Position numbers and translations under genes: made by a program | Source: a virus | IMG/VR virus record: IMGVR_UViG_3300020603_000005 | Span: 36,466 to 100,465 of that record | Strand: one strand, 5' to 3' | Length of the DNA: 64,000 nucleotides | Part shown: positions 22,792 through 29,440 of the stretch, piece by piece | Layout: every line of letters begins with the position of its first letter | Numbering within the stretch: position 1 is the first letter of the stretch | Notes under the pieces: generated by a model | Seen by the model: the letters and a program-made list of their open reading frames with translations, nothing else | What the model was told of the DNA's origin: nothing | The model's database searches: none

Positions 22792-23951
22792 TGAACGCCC
22801 ACCACAAAGCCGTGCAGAATGTTTCTTCCTTAAAACGGTCGTCGTCGTTGGCGAACGCTCCCGCGAAATCTGTGAATAGTTTTGAAGAAGAAAAACCAAG
22901 CACCCGAGCCATTGGCGTGGATGTGGGAACTATGTTTTTTCAGACAGCGGAACTAGTGGGTGACAACATAAGCGTATCTTCGGTCAGGAACGCGTTTGTA
23001 GAAATACCATATTCATCAGAACTGGAAGAGATCTTGACTAGAAATGGTTGGAGATATGTAAAAGATGGCATGCAGTACTTTGTCGTTGGAGATGACTCAA
23101 TGCAGGTTGCCAAGTTATTTCCAGGGTCGGTTGAGATTCGCCGCCCACTTCAGGACGGAGTCCTCAACAGAGACGAGCCAAAGAAGAGTTTGGTTCTTTC
23201 TGGAGTCATAGAATCTTCTATTGGCAAGGCTCCTGATGAAAATTCAGTTGTTTGCATATGTGTGTCCAGTCCATGCGCGGATGCTGGTCAGGACAGCATT
23301 TTTCATTCGGCTCGTCTCAAGGCCATGTTTACCCGCCTTAATTGGAATGTTAAGGTCATAGAGGAAGGTCTTGCTGTCATTCTCAGCGAGAGGCCGTCTG
23401 TGGTTCTAGATGACGGCACAGAAGTCCCTTTCAGTGGAATAGGAATGTCATTTGGTGCCGGCAGGGCAAATTGCGTTGTAGCATACAAAGGTATGCAGAT
23501 TCTTGGCATGTCTGTTAGCAGGAGCGGAGATTGGGTTGACAGACAAGTTTCAGAGCAGACTGCGGTGCCAGTGTCTCAGGTGATAGATTTCAAGGAGCGG
23601 GTTCTTGACTTTGAAAACATCGATGAAGATAATGACATAGCTTTTGCGCTTGACGCATATTATGATGCCATGCTCCGTCATGTCGTCGGTTTGTTTGCCA
23701 AGAAGTTCATAGAAGTTAAGAGTCAGTTTGACAAGCCTCTTGATGTGGTGATCGCCGGTGGAACTTCTATGCCAAACGGCTTTGAGAATAAATTGGCAAG
23801 AATCATGTCTTCCATACAACTGCCATTCAAGATTGGGGATGTCCGCAAGGCGGCAGACCCACTAAACGCAGTTTGCTCTGGACTGTTAACATCTGCGCAG
23901 ATTGTAAAGAACAGACTTCTTAATGGAATTATAACTAGGGATCAGGTCTGA
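22791..23951 (+). CDS. Actin-fold ATPase (ParM/MreB/HSP70-like)
   Basis: A 386-aa protein with ATG 22791 and GGAGG 11 bases upstream. After a Ser/Asn-rich 38-residue tail comes the actin superfamily fold: phosphate-1 GVD44-V-G-T47, phosphate-2-like GIGMSFG222-A-G224-R, and adenosine motif VVIAG323-G-T-S-M-P-N-G. The phosphate-2 Asp of D-x-G-G-G-T is replaced by Met, so hydrolysis may be altered. Actin-like proteins in phages include filament-forming segregation or positioning proteins such as Alp6A and AlpC. This one sits among connector genes rather than beside a DNA-binding adaptor, suggesting a role in assembly or in positioning capsids or DNA. It could also be a chaperone-like ATPase. Confidence 0.8.
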   Translation: MNAHHKAVQNVSSLKRSSSLANAPAKSVNSFEEEKPSTRAIGVDVGTMFFQTAELVGDNISVSSVRNAFVEIPYSSELEEILTRNGWRYVKDGMQYFVVGDDSMQVAKLFPGSVEIRRPLQDGVLNRDEPKKSLVLSGVIESSIGKAPDENSVVCICVSSPCADAGQDSIFHSARLKAMFTRLNWNVKVIEEGLAVILSERPSVVLDDGTEVPFSGIGMSFGAGRANCVVAYKGMQILGMSVSRSGDWVDRQVSEQTAVPVSQVIDFKERVLDFENIDEDNDIAFALDAYYDAMLRHVVGLFAKKFIEVKSQFDKPLDVVIAGGTSMPNGFENKLARIMSSIQLPFKIGDVRKAADPLNAVCSGLLTSAQIVKNRLLNGIITRDQV

Positions 23952-24676
23952 TGGGATACGCAACGAGAGATCTCTGCAAGCGTGTTTTTGCCCAGTCTTT
24001 TACGACCGCGACAGATCCAACGCTCACACAGAAAGGTAGTCTCATAAATTTTGGCAATAGCCTCAAGGGTAATGTGATAACTGATGAGATTCTTGATCAG
24101 CACATCGCGCTTGCTGACGAGTACATAAACTCTATTTTGAGCTCCATGTACAGCACTCCACTGAAAGAGATAAGTGATGTCGAATTTGAACTCGTGGTGG
24201 ATATTGATCCATACAACACAGATATCGTCATCATGAGCCCCAATGCAAATGTATTCGTACCGGGTGATATAATTGTTCTGACAAACGGTTTTCTAAATGA
24301 GAGAAGGACAGTTGCTAATATTGCGAACGGTACAACCCTTATCGTTAATGACCCTTTCTTGGTTGATTTTGCGGCAGCAGAATCACGATTGCTGCGAGTA
24401 AAATTCCCCGACCCAGTCCCGGGAGCATCAGCGCGTCTTTGTGTTGCCAGCCTGTTTGACAGACATTTCTCTGCCATGAGCGGCACAGAGAAGAACGAGT
24501 ATGGCAAGGGGTTGAGAAATCAGGCACGCGTCATGTTGATGAACATATTGAACGGAAGAACTATTCTTCATGGTCAGACCAGAATCTCAAGTAGATTTGC
24601 CAATCCTACGCTTTTGGGCAGATATTCACTACCCAATACTGATCAGGATTCGACTAGAGACATTCCAGATATGTGA
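23951..24676 (+). CDS. Head-tail connector (adaptor) protein with beta-domain insertion
   Basis: A 241-aa protein starting directly at the previous stop. Residues about 40-70 (ITDEILDQHIALADEYINSILSSMYSTPL) resemble the helical core of gp6/DUF1320-type head-tail adaptors, which attach to the portal ring. Helices return near residues 155-200 (ASARLCVASLFDRHF). Between them, residues about 76-145 form a beta-domain with the pattern F-x-x-GD-I-x-x-L-T-x-G and VNDPF, also found twice in the tail terminator candidate downstream. The order after portal and capsid genes fits a connector. The insertion is discussed as a finding. Confidence 0.65.
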   Translation: MGYATRDLCKRVFAQSFTTATDPTLTQKGSLINFGNSLKGNVITDEILDQHIALADEYINSILSSMYSTPLKEISDVEFELVVDIDPYNTDIVIMSPNANVFVPGDIIVLTNGFLNERRTVANIANGTTLIVNDPFLVDFAAAESRLLRVKFPDPVPGASARLCVASLFDRHFSAMSGTEKNEYGKGLRNQARVMLMNILNGRTILHGQTRISSRFANPTLLGRYSLPNTDQDSTRDIPDM

Positions 24677-24936
24677 TCATGGAAGCAATTGGAGACATTG
24701 TGAGCTCGGCTCTGGCGCAGATCAATGCCATAAAAGATGGGTCTGCCGAGTCTTCGAGCGCTCCATCTCGCATATATGCTGGAACCAGAATATTCTCTTC
24801 AAGAGAAGAGGCAACTCAAGATGCTGCAGTAAGAAGTGCTTCGTCCGAAGATGCTGTCAAGATGGACAAGATAAATGCTATTGTGGAAGATATGATTGAT
24901 AGGGTTGTTGACAAAATAATGAAATATCCACTTTGA
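24673..24936 (+). CDS. Small hypothetical protein (87 aa)
   Basis: GTG 24673 in a GTGA overlap with the connector; ATG 24679 (MEAIGDIVSS) is a good alternative. Short, helical at both ends, with a Ser-rich middle (GSAESSSAPSR). No family is recognised. It is coupled to the next gene (TGATG). It occupies a position where head-closure or stopper proteins occur, but nothing in the sequence proves this. Confidence 0.55.
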   Translation: MIMEAIGDIVSSALAQINAIKDGSAESSSAPSRIYAGTRIFSSREEATQDAAVRSASSEDAVKMDKINAIVEDMIDRVVDKIMKYPL

Positions 24937-25844
24937 TGTATAAGGTTCTCACTAGTCTTCGGCAAATCATACACAGATGGGTCAGTTCTGAATCCCCAAT
25001 AACTGAACCCATCGCTGTTGGTGACCGTGTTTTGACACTGAGAACCTCTAATCGCTTTAAAGTCGGAGATGATGTACTGATCACCGATGGTACTGAATTT
25101 GAATATCCGCATGTTATTACGGAGGTTCCCGATGAGACGCATGTAGTTCTTCAAGAGGGGGTCAGGTTTTCTGATTGGAACGTTGGGAGTTGCAATTTGC
25201 GAAAGGCTGTCAAGGGGCAATTTGTTCAGGGCATATATCTTGGAGATCCAGACAACATCATAAAATATCCTGCAATAACAATAAATGGTAAGAGCAAGAA
25301 TTCTGAGTGGATTGGCTTGGAGGTCAGCAACGAAACATACGAGGTTGACATCACTTGTTATGTTGCAGATGCAACACAGGAGGAGGGCTACGAGTATCTA
25401 ATGCATCTTGCCAACATCGTAGAAACTGGTCTCAAGAAGAACCCTGTTGCAATTGCAGGCGATAAGGGATACGTGTCAGTCTTATCGAATATCGAGCAGG
25501 GTGATGTTTTTGTGAGACTTTCAGATACAGACGGTATTACTGCGGGTCAGTTCATCTTGCTAGACAGTGTATTCATATCTGAAGATTGCCATGTGGCTGA
25601 GGTTGTTGACGGTCAGGTGATCAGGTTATCTGAGCCAGCAAAAAACGAGTATCTCGTGGCAAATGATCCTAAAGTCATTCTCGTTGAACGATTCTTGTAC
25701 AAGTGCTGGCCAAAAAGCATAGATTATGGCTTCGTCCATAAGGGCACGTTGTTGAAGGCTGCCAGGATCAGTTGGAGTGCAACCGAAGCTCAGAATCACC
25801 ACCCATATGGATTTGGTGATTCTTGGAGGCAACCGCCAGGATGA
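24936..25844 (+). CDS. Tail terminator/completion protein candidate with two beta-domain insertions
   Basis: A 302-aa protein; ATG 24936 overlaps the previous stop by one base. The core (IKYPAITINGKSKNSEWIGLE, then VDITCYVADATQEEGYEYLMHLANIVETGL) resembles tail terminator proteins that cap the tail tube and join it to the head: a YPAI strand, a V-x-I-x-x-Y strand and a long helix. Residues about 17-88 and 172-245 are two copies of the beta-domain that is also present in the connector at 23951 (FKVGDDVLITDG and TAGQFILLDS). The gene's place between connector and tail tube supports the call. It ends in an ATGA overlap. Confidence 0.55.
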   Translation: MYKVLTSLRQIIHRWVSSESPITEPIAVGDRVLTLRTSNRFKVGDDVLITDGTEFEYPHVITEVPDETHVVLQEGVRFSDWNVGSCNLRKAVKGQFVQGIYLGDPDNIIKYPAITINGKSKNSEWIGLEVSNETYEVDITCYVADATQEEGYEYLMHLANIVETGLKKNPVAIAGDKGYVSVLSNIEQGDVFVRLSDTDGITAGQFILLDSVFISEDCHVAEVVDGQVIRLSEPAKNEYLVANDPKVILVERFLYKCWPKSIDYGFVHKGTLLKAARISWSATEAQNHHPYGFGDSWRQPPG

Positions 25845-26926
25845 TTATTGCAGTCACAGGGTGCAGCCCCCACCTGTTGACCGCCAATTCAAGGATTGGC
25901 GATGTCATATGGCGACATATTCAAAAATCTTTTCCAGAACACATCGGAGTGTTTTTTGACCTTTCTACTGACTCAGGCATCCCAAGGTGCTTGCCACTGC
26001 CTAGGGGGGTTGCAGCCGCAGTTAATTTTGGCGTATTTTGTGAATCAGCGAAGCCAGATTTGGTTATCTCCTTTGGAGATGATGCAGATGCCGCCCATGT
26101 TGCTGCCTGTCGGGTTGTTGGTATACACGATTTTGGATGGCTGCACATCTTGAACGACTGCGAAAGATATGTTGATCGACCCTATGAGTCGTGTCTTTTG
26201 GCTGATGCCGTCATAGCTTGTAGTATGGTGGCAGCAAATCAGGCTGTTCGATCTGGTGTTAAAAATATTCAAGTTTCCACACCGTTTACTGCTCTGTTTT
26301 TGCAAAATGTTCAAGAAATCAAGAGGGGCAAGTATTTTTTTGCCCCCATGAGAAACTTTGAGTCTAACAATTTTTCATACCTTCTGTCGGAATGGGAGAA
26401 GTCTGGTCTGTATGAAAGCGGATGGGAGCTCGTTATCGGGACAAACGGAGCCGACCCAGGCGACTTTGACCTAGGCAGAGGGGTGCTTCCAGCAGGCTCT
26501 AGGCAGGCTTGGGCGGCCTCCTCTGTGGAATATGGGGTTGACGACCTCCTGTACGCGCAGACGCTTGCCGGAGCTTGGGCGGCGGTTTTTCCTGTCCTCT
26601 GTCCGTCTTCTGCGGTTTCTGTTGTTGAGGCTGTAAGGTTCGGGGTTGACTCAGTGGTGACCGACTGCCCTATTTTCCGAGCCATTGGATGTAGTCATCT
26701 CCTGCCATCTACCCCGTTTATGTCTGCATCAGGCAAACTGCTTCACATACCTGTCCCAGGGGCCCTTGCAGAGACTCTAGTGACCCTGTCGTCCCTATCA
26801 GAACCTTCGCGACCTTGTGATTTGAATGACACTCCTAGCCACCTAGATATTTTTATTAAATTGATGCCACTAATCTCGAGAAGGGAAGCAAGGAAACTTG
26901 ATGTAGAAAGTGTAACACCATTATGA
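25841..26926 (+). CDS. GT-B (GT4-like) glycosyltransferase
   Basis: A 361-aa protein; ATG 25841 in an ATGA overlap is preferred to TTG 25823. The N-terminal Rossmann half has MIIAVTGCSPH, PDLVISFGDDADAAH and GIHDFGWLHI. The C-terminal half has SAVSVVEAVRFGVDSVVTDCPIFRAIG, which corresponds to the donor-binding E..V.EA...G.PVV.SD.P segment of GT4 enzymes but lacks the first Glu. It is divergent from the other two glycosyltransferases in the window. It lies between the tail terminator and tail tube genes, so its acceptor may be a tail protein. The sugar is unknown. Confidence 0.65.
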   Translation: MIIAVTGCSPHLLTANSRIGDVIWRHIQKSFPEHIGVFFDLSTDSGIPRCLPLPRGVAAAVNFGVFCESAKPDLVISFGDDADAAHVAACRVVGIHDFGWLHILNDCERYVDRPYESCLLADAVIACSMVAANQAVRSGVKNIQVSTPFTALFLQNVQEIKRGKYFFAPMRNFESNNFSYLLSEWEKSGLYESGWELVIGTNGADPGDFDLGRGVLPAGSRQAWAASSVEYGVDDLLYAQTLAGAWAAVFPVLCPSSAVSVVEAVRFGVDSVVTDCPIFRAIGCSHLLPSTPFMSASGKLLHIPVPGALAETLVTLSSLSEPSRPCDLNDTPSHLDIFIKLMPLISRREARKLDVESVTPL

Positions 26927-26942
26927 ACTATCGGAGGAGCAA

Positions 26943-27308
26943 ATGGCAGTAATTTCAGCAGCAGAATACAAGAATCTTTCGGACTATATTGCACAGTGTA
27001 AGGCAACCTTGTTGCTGGCCAAGGATTCCGTGTATAGCGCTGTGTACGAGATTGCGCTGTTTGACTCGGTCCAGCCGTCAATTGACCTGTTGTCTCCTTT
27101 CTTTAACAGCTATGAAGCAGTCACCGCTAGCACGCAGTCAACCTCGACGCTTAATTCTGCCGTGGCAGCCCTAAACAATCATGTGTTGCGCAGGACAAAT
27201 GCCTCTCTTGACAGTTTCTTGGACGCAGGAGACATTCAGGTTGACCCAGTTTTTGCGCAGATGAGCGCCAATTTAGGCTTCACCATCAGTGCAGAAAATA
27301 TTGAGTGA
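26943..27308 (+). CDS. Small hypothetical tail protein (121 aa)
   Basis: ATG 26943 with a strong CGGAGGAG SD six bases upstream. Mostly helical with Ser/Thr-rich middle (TASTQSTSTLNSAVAALNNHVL). No motif is recognised. It stands directly before the tail tube with its own strong ribosome site, which implies considerable expression and a structural role. Confidence 0.6.
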   Translation: MAVISAAEYKNLSDYIAQCKATLLLAKDSVYSAVYEIALFDSVQPSIDLLSPFFNSYEAVTASTQSTSTLNSAVAALNNHVLRRTNASLDSFLDAGDIQVDPVFAQMSANLGFTISAENIE

Positions 27309-27355
27309 ACATGATGAATTTGTTCTCGCGATTATCGACGAGATGAGGTAAAATA

Positions 27356-28357
27356 ATGCCATCATTTGAGAATCCGATTGATAACCAAAACCTTCCCGTT
27401 CGTGCTGGATTCCCTGGCGTGGTGGCCATCAACGGGGCAATCCTGCGTGCAACGAGTTGCAGCATCAAGGGCGAACAGTCAATTGAGCCAGTTGAGGACA
27501 TCGACGGCAGTATTGACATGACCAGATACAAGATGGGTAATTTCAAGGCGTCAGGGGATGTGAAATTTACCCTTGACAAGGCCGAAAATGGTGGAAACCT
27601 TGACACCTTCGCGCAGTTGTGGCGTGCTGCAGGCAGGAGAACTGCAGACGGCAAATTTGCAGAAACAGTTGATGTAGTGGTGCACTACCACAGTGGTTTT
27701 ACATTTGTATACGACGACATGGTCGTTGACAAAATAAGTTTGTCAATAGCTGCGAATGGCACCCTAGATTGCACTGCTTCATTTCGAGGCAGGGGTCGTC
27801 GACCGGCCACAGCTGCAGACAACCTTCCGAATCTGGATACTGCATCTGCAGAATCTCCTCTTCGTGTTATCACTTATAACGATGTTACTATAGGGGTGGA
27901 GGGTGTTAATGGGAACATCGACCCCAAAGAGTTTAATTTGATTGAGCAACTTGATGTCAGCATTGACAACAATTCAGAAGAGGTGTATGTCATTGCTGGA
28001 CAGTTGGCTCCATACGACATTTTGCCCAAGAAGCGAAGGGTCTCTGGTTCCGTAAGATTTTTTGGTCGCCCACAAACCTTGGCAGATCAGGCAAAAAATC
28101 GCGAAGATGATCCTGGCCAAAACATCCCGCATGTCAATATTTTGTTGAATGCAAAAATTGGGGCAACACCAAAAACGCTCGTGAAGTTCTTCGGCTGTAT
28201 CTTCCAGTTGGACAGTACAGAACTTACCAACGGTATTATCAAGACGCCTATGAATTTTGTTTCTCTAGGTACCGATGCCGGTAGGTATCTTGCAATATCT
28301 GATTATGGTGGTGGGGGGTGGAGTTCTGCAGACCAGCCACACCCATTCCCTCTCTGA
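27356..28357 (+). CDS. Major tail tube protein candidate
   Basis: A 333-aa protein with ATG 27356 preceded by GATGAGGT. It is beta-rich throughout (VVAINGAILRATSCSIKG, GSIDMTRYKMGNFKASGDV, DVVVHYHSGFTFVYDDM), as expected of the beta-barrel that stacks in hexameric rings to form the tube. Size and position immediately upstream of a frameshifted chaperone gene and the tape measure are the classical tail-tube arrangement. The second half (from about residue 175) may be a second tube-like or decoration domain. No sheath gene precedes it. Confidence 0.7.
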   Translation: MPSFENPIDNQNLPVRAGFPGVVAINGAILRATSCSIKGEQSIEPVEDIDGSIDMTRYKMGNFKASGDVKFTLDKAENGGNLDTFAQLWRAAGRRTADGKFAETVDVVVHYHSGFTFVYDDMVVDKISLSIAANGTLDCTASFRGRGRRPATAADNLPNLDTASAESPLRVITYNDVTIGVEGVNGNIDPKEFNLIEQLDVSIDNNSEEVYVIAGQLAPYDILPKKRRVSGSVRFFGRPQTLADQAKNREDDPGQNIPHVNILLNAKIGATPKTLVKFFGCIFQLDSTELTNGIIKTPMNFVSLGTDAGRYLAISDYGGGGWSSADQPHPFPL

Positions 28358-28377
28358 TCATCCGATAAAATGGGGTC

Positions 28378-28794
28378 ATGACAGGACCATTTGGCGTAGA
28401 GTTCGCAACATGTACCGGTTTTGTCCGCAGTGAAAAGAGGGGCAGGAGGTGGTCTCTTGTCGGTTCATGGCAAGGACAAGAGCCAGGAGCTCATGTCCAT
28501 ATGCATGTTTCTTGCAAATGGAAAACTGTGACTTGGGGTCAGCGCGCTCAGGTTGTCTCTGGCGCCAGGCGCTTCGACCCAATACAGGGAGACTATGTCA
28601 TTGACCCCATGGTCTACAGGTCGCTTATGGCACAGACCGGCTTGGTTTCTGGCTCTTGGCACGAAGGAGAAAAATCTGGGTCATTTGACAGTGGCGACAT
28701 TGCAAAGATGGATTCTGATGTTTTTGATGCCCTGCTGTCAGCATATGAAAAATTCATGTTTACAGATGAGGACCCCGACCCGGGAAAACCATAG
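28378..28794 (+). CDS. Tail assembly chaperone, unshifted product (G-like)
   Basis: A 138-aa protein from ATG 28378 to TAG 28792-28794. The position between tail tube and tape measure, the acidic C-terminal end (FMFTDEDPDPGKP) and the slippery heptamer six codons from the end identify it as the upstream partner of a lambda G/GT-type pair. Such chaperones coat the tape measure and recruit tube subunits during tail assembly and are absent from the virion. The sequence itself (basic N-terminal half with CTGFVRSEKRGRRWSLVGSW) does not match a chaperone family that I can name. Confidence 0.75.
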   Translation: MTGPFGVEFATCTGFVRSEKRGRRWSLVGSWQGQEPGAHVHMHVSCKWKTVTWGQRAQVVSGARRFDPIQGDYVIDPMVYRSLMAQTGLVSGSWHEGEKSGSFDSGDIAKMDSDVFDALLSAYEKFMFTDEDPDPGKP

Positions 28795-29015
28795 AGGCGG
28801 TCGGTCACCTGTGGCGGGACGAGGACATCCCGCTCGTGACTGATCGCCTGAGAGAATACATAATGGCACACCACTATGGATGGACAATAGAAGATATCAG
28901 AAATCTGAGGGTGTCAGATTTTTACGCCTTTTCCAACATGGCGATGTTGGGGGCAAGATTGAAAAATGCCGATATAGTAAAGGTGTTCAGCATGATGATG
29001 GGAGCAAGGATCTGA
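28378..29015 (+). CDS. Tail assembly chaperone, -1 frameshift fusion (GT-like)
   Basis: A -1 slip at G GGA AAA (28782-28788) continues translation from base 28788 (ACC ATA GAG) through 75 codons to TGA 29013-29015, giving about 212 aa. The new part begins TIEAVGHLWRDEDIPLVTD, is helical (TDRLREYIMAHH, IEDIRNLRVSDFYAFSN) and ends MMMGARI. It has no adequate start of its own. The next gene begins two bases after its stop. This is how GT products arise in many siphophages; the shifted part binds the tube or tape measure. The frame, open length and phase of the heptamer are read directly; the frequency of slippage is unknown. Confidence 0.8.
28782..28788 (+). other. -1 ribosomal slippery site G GGA AAA
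   Basis: The heptamer is in correct phase (codons CCG GGA AAA) and lies three codons before the TAG stop of the unshifted frame. It is of the X XXY YYZ type, close to the GGGAAAG used by phage lambda G/GT. Confidence 0.85.
28801..28843 (+). promoter_or_regulatory. Putative frameshift-stimulating hairpin
   Basis: TCGGTCAC (28801-28808) pairs with GTGACTGA (28836-28843) with one G-U pair. An inner perfect 6-bp stem GCGGGA (28814-28819) with TCCCGC (28828-28833) stands above an internal loop. It begins 12 bases after the slippery heptamer, a plausible stimulatory distance. Confidence 0.6.
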
Positions 29016-29016
29016 C

Positions 29017-29397
29017 ATGTCAATATTCATCTCAAAGTCGGACGAATTCAAGATTGATTTCTGGGTTGGTTTTCAGGCAGGTAAGGTAGTCTTCTTCAAA
29101 ACCAAGGAAGAGGCATCCACAGCCTTGGGCGAAGGTAATTTTCAGCAGCATCACATCATGTGTCGACCAATTTCATACGCCACTTCTCTGAAGATTCAGG
29201 AGTCCTCGATGAGGAACGACGGATCAAGACTTGTTTTTGACCCCATCACATTCCGATCAGCCAGGTTCAAAAATATGATGATAGGCTGGTCATTCACAGA
29301 CTCAGAGAGCAAAGCAATACCCTGCAACGAGGAAAAGATAGGCAGCCTTTCCGAAGACGCTGCTATGTTCCTCATCTCTCTCGTCTCGGAGAGGTGA
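29017..29397 (+). CDS. Small tail assembly (chaperone-like) protein
   Basis: A 126-aa protein, ATG 29017, one base after the frameshifted stop. The second half has a pattern seen in small tail-assembly proteins: FKNMMIGWSFTDSESKAIP, then NEEKIGSLSEDAAMFLISLV. The position between chaperone and tape measure supports an assembly role. The exact family is not certain. Confidence 0.6.
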   Translation: MSIFISKSDEFKIDFWVGFQAGKVVFFKTKEEASTALGEGNFQQHHIMCRPISYATSLKIQESSMRNDGSRLVFDPITFRSARFKNMMIGWSFTDSESKAIPCNEEKIGSLSEDAAMFLISLVSER

Positions 29398-29419
29398 GTC
29401 TGCCTTGTGCTAGAAAATA

Positions 29420-29440
29420 GACAGAGAGGCGGACTCTGTC
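29420..29440 (+). promoter_or_regulatory. Hairpin immediately before the tape measure start
   Basis: GACAGAG (29420-29426) pairs perfectly with CTCTGTC (29434-29440), with the purine-rich loop AGGCGGA that holds the only SD-like sequence. The tape measure TTG follows at 29441. It could limit or time tape-measure translation. Confidence 0.45.

Noticed and set aside
27356-28357. Tail sheath protein
   Set aside because: At 333 aa it is too short for a sheath and its position before the G/GT pair and its beta-barrel-like pattern fit a tail tube.
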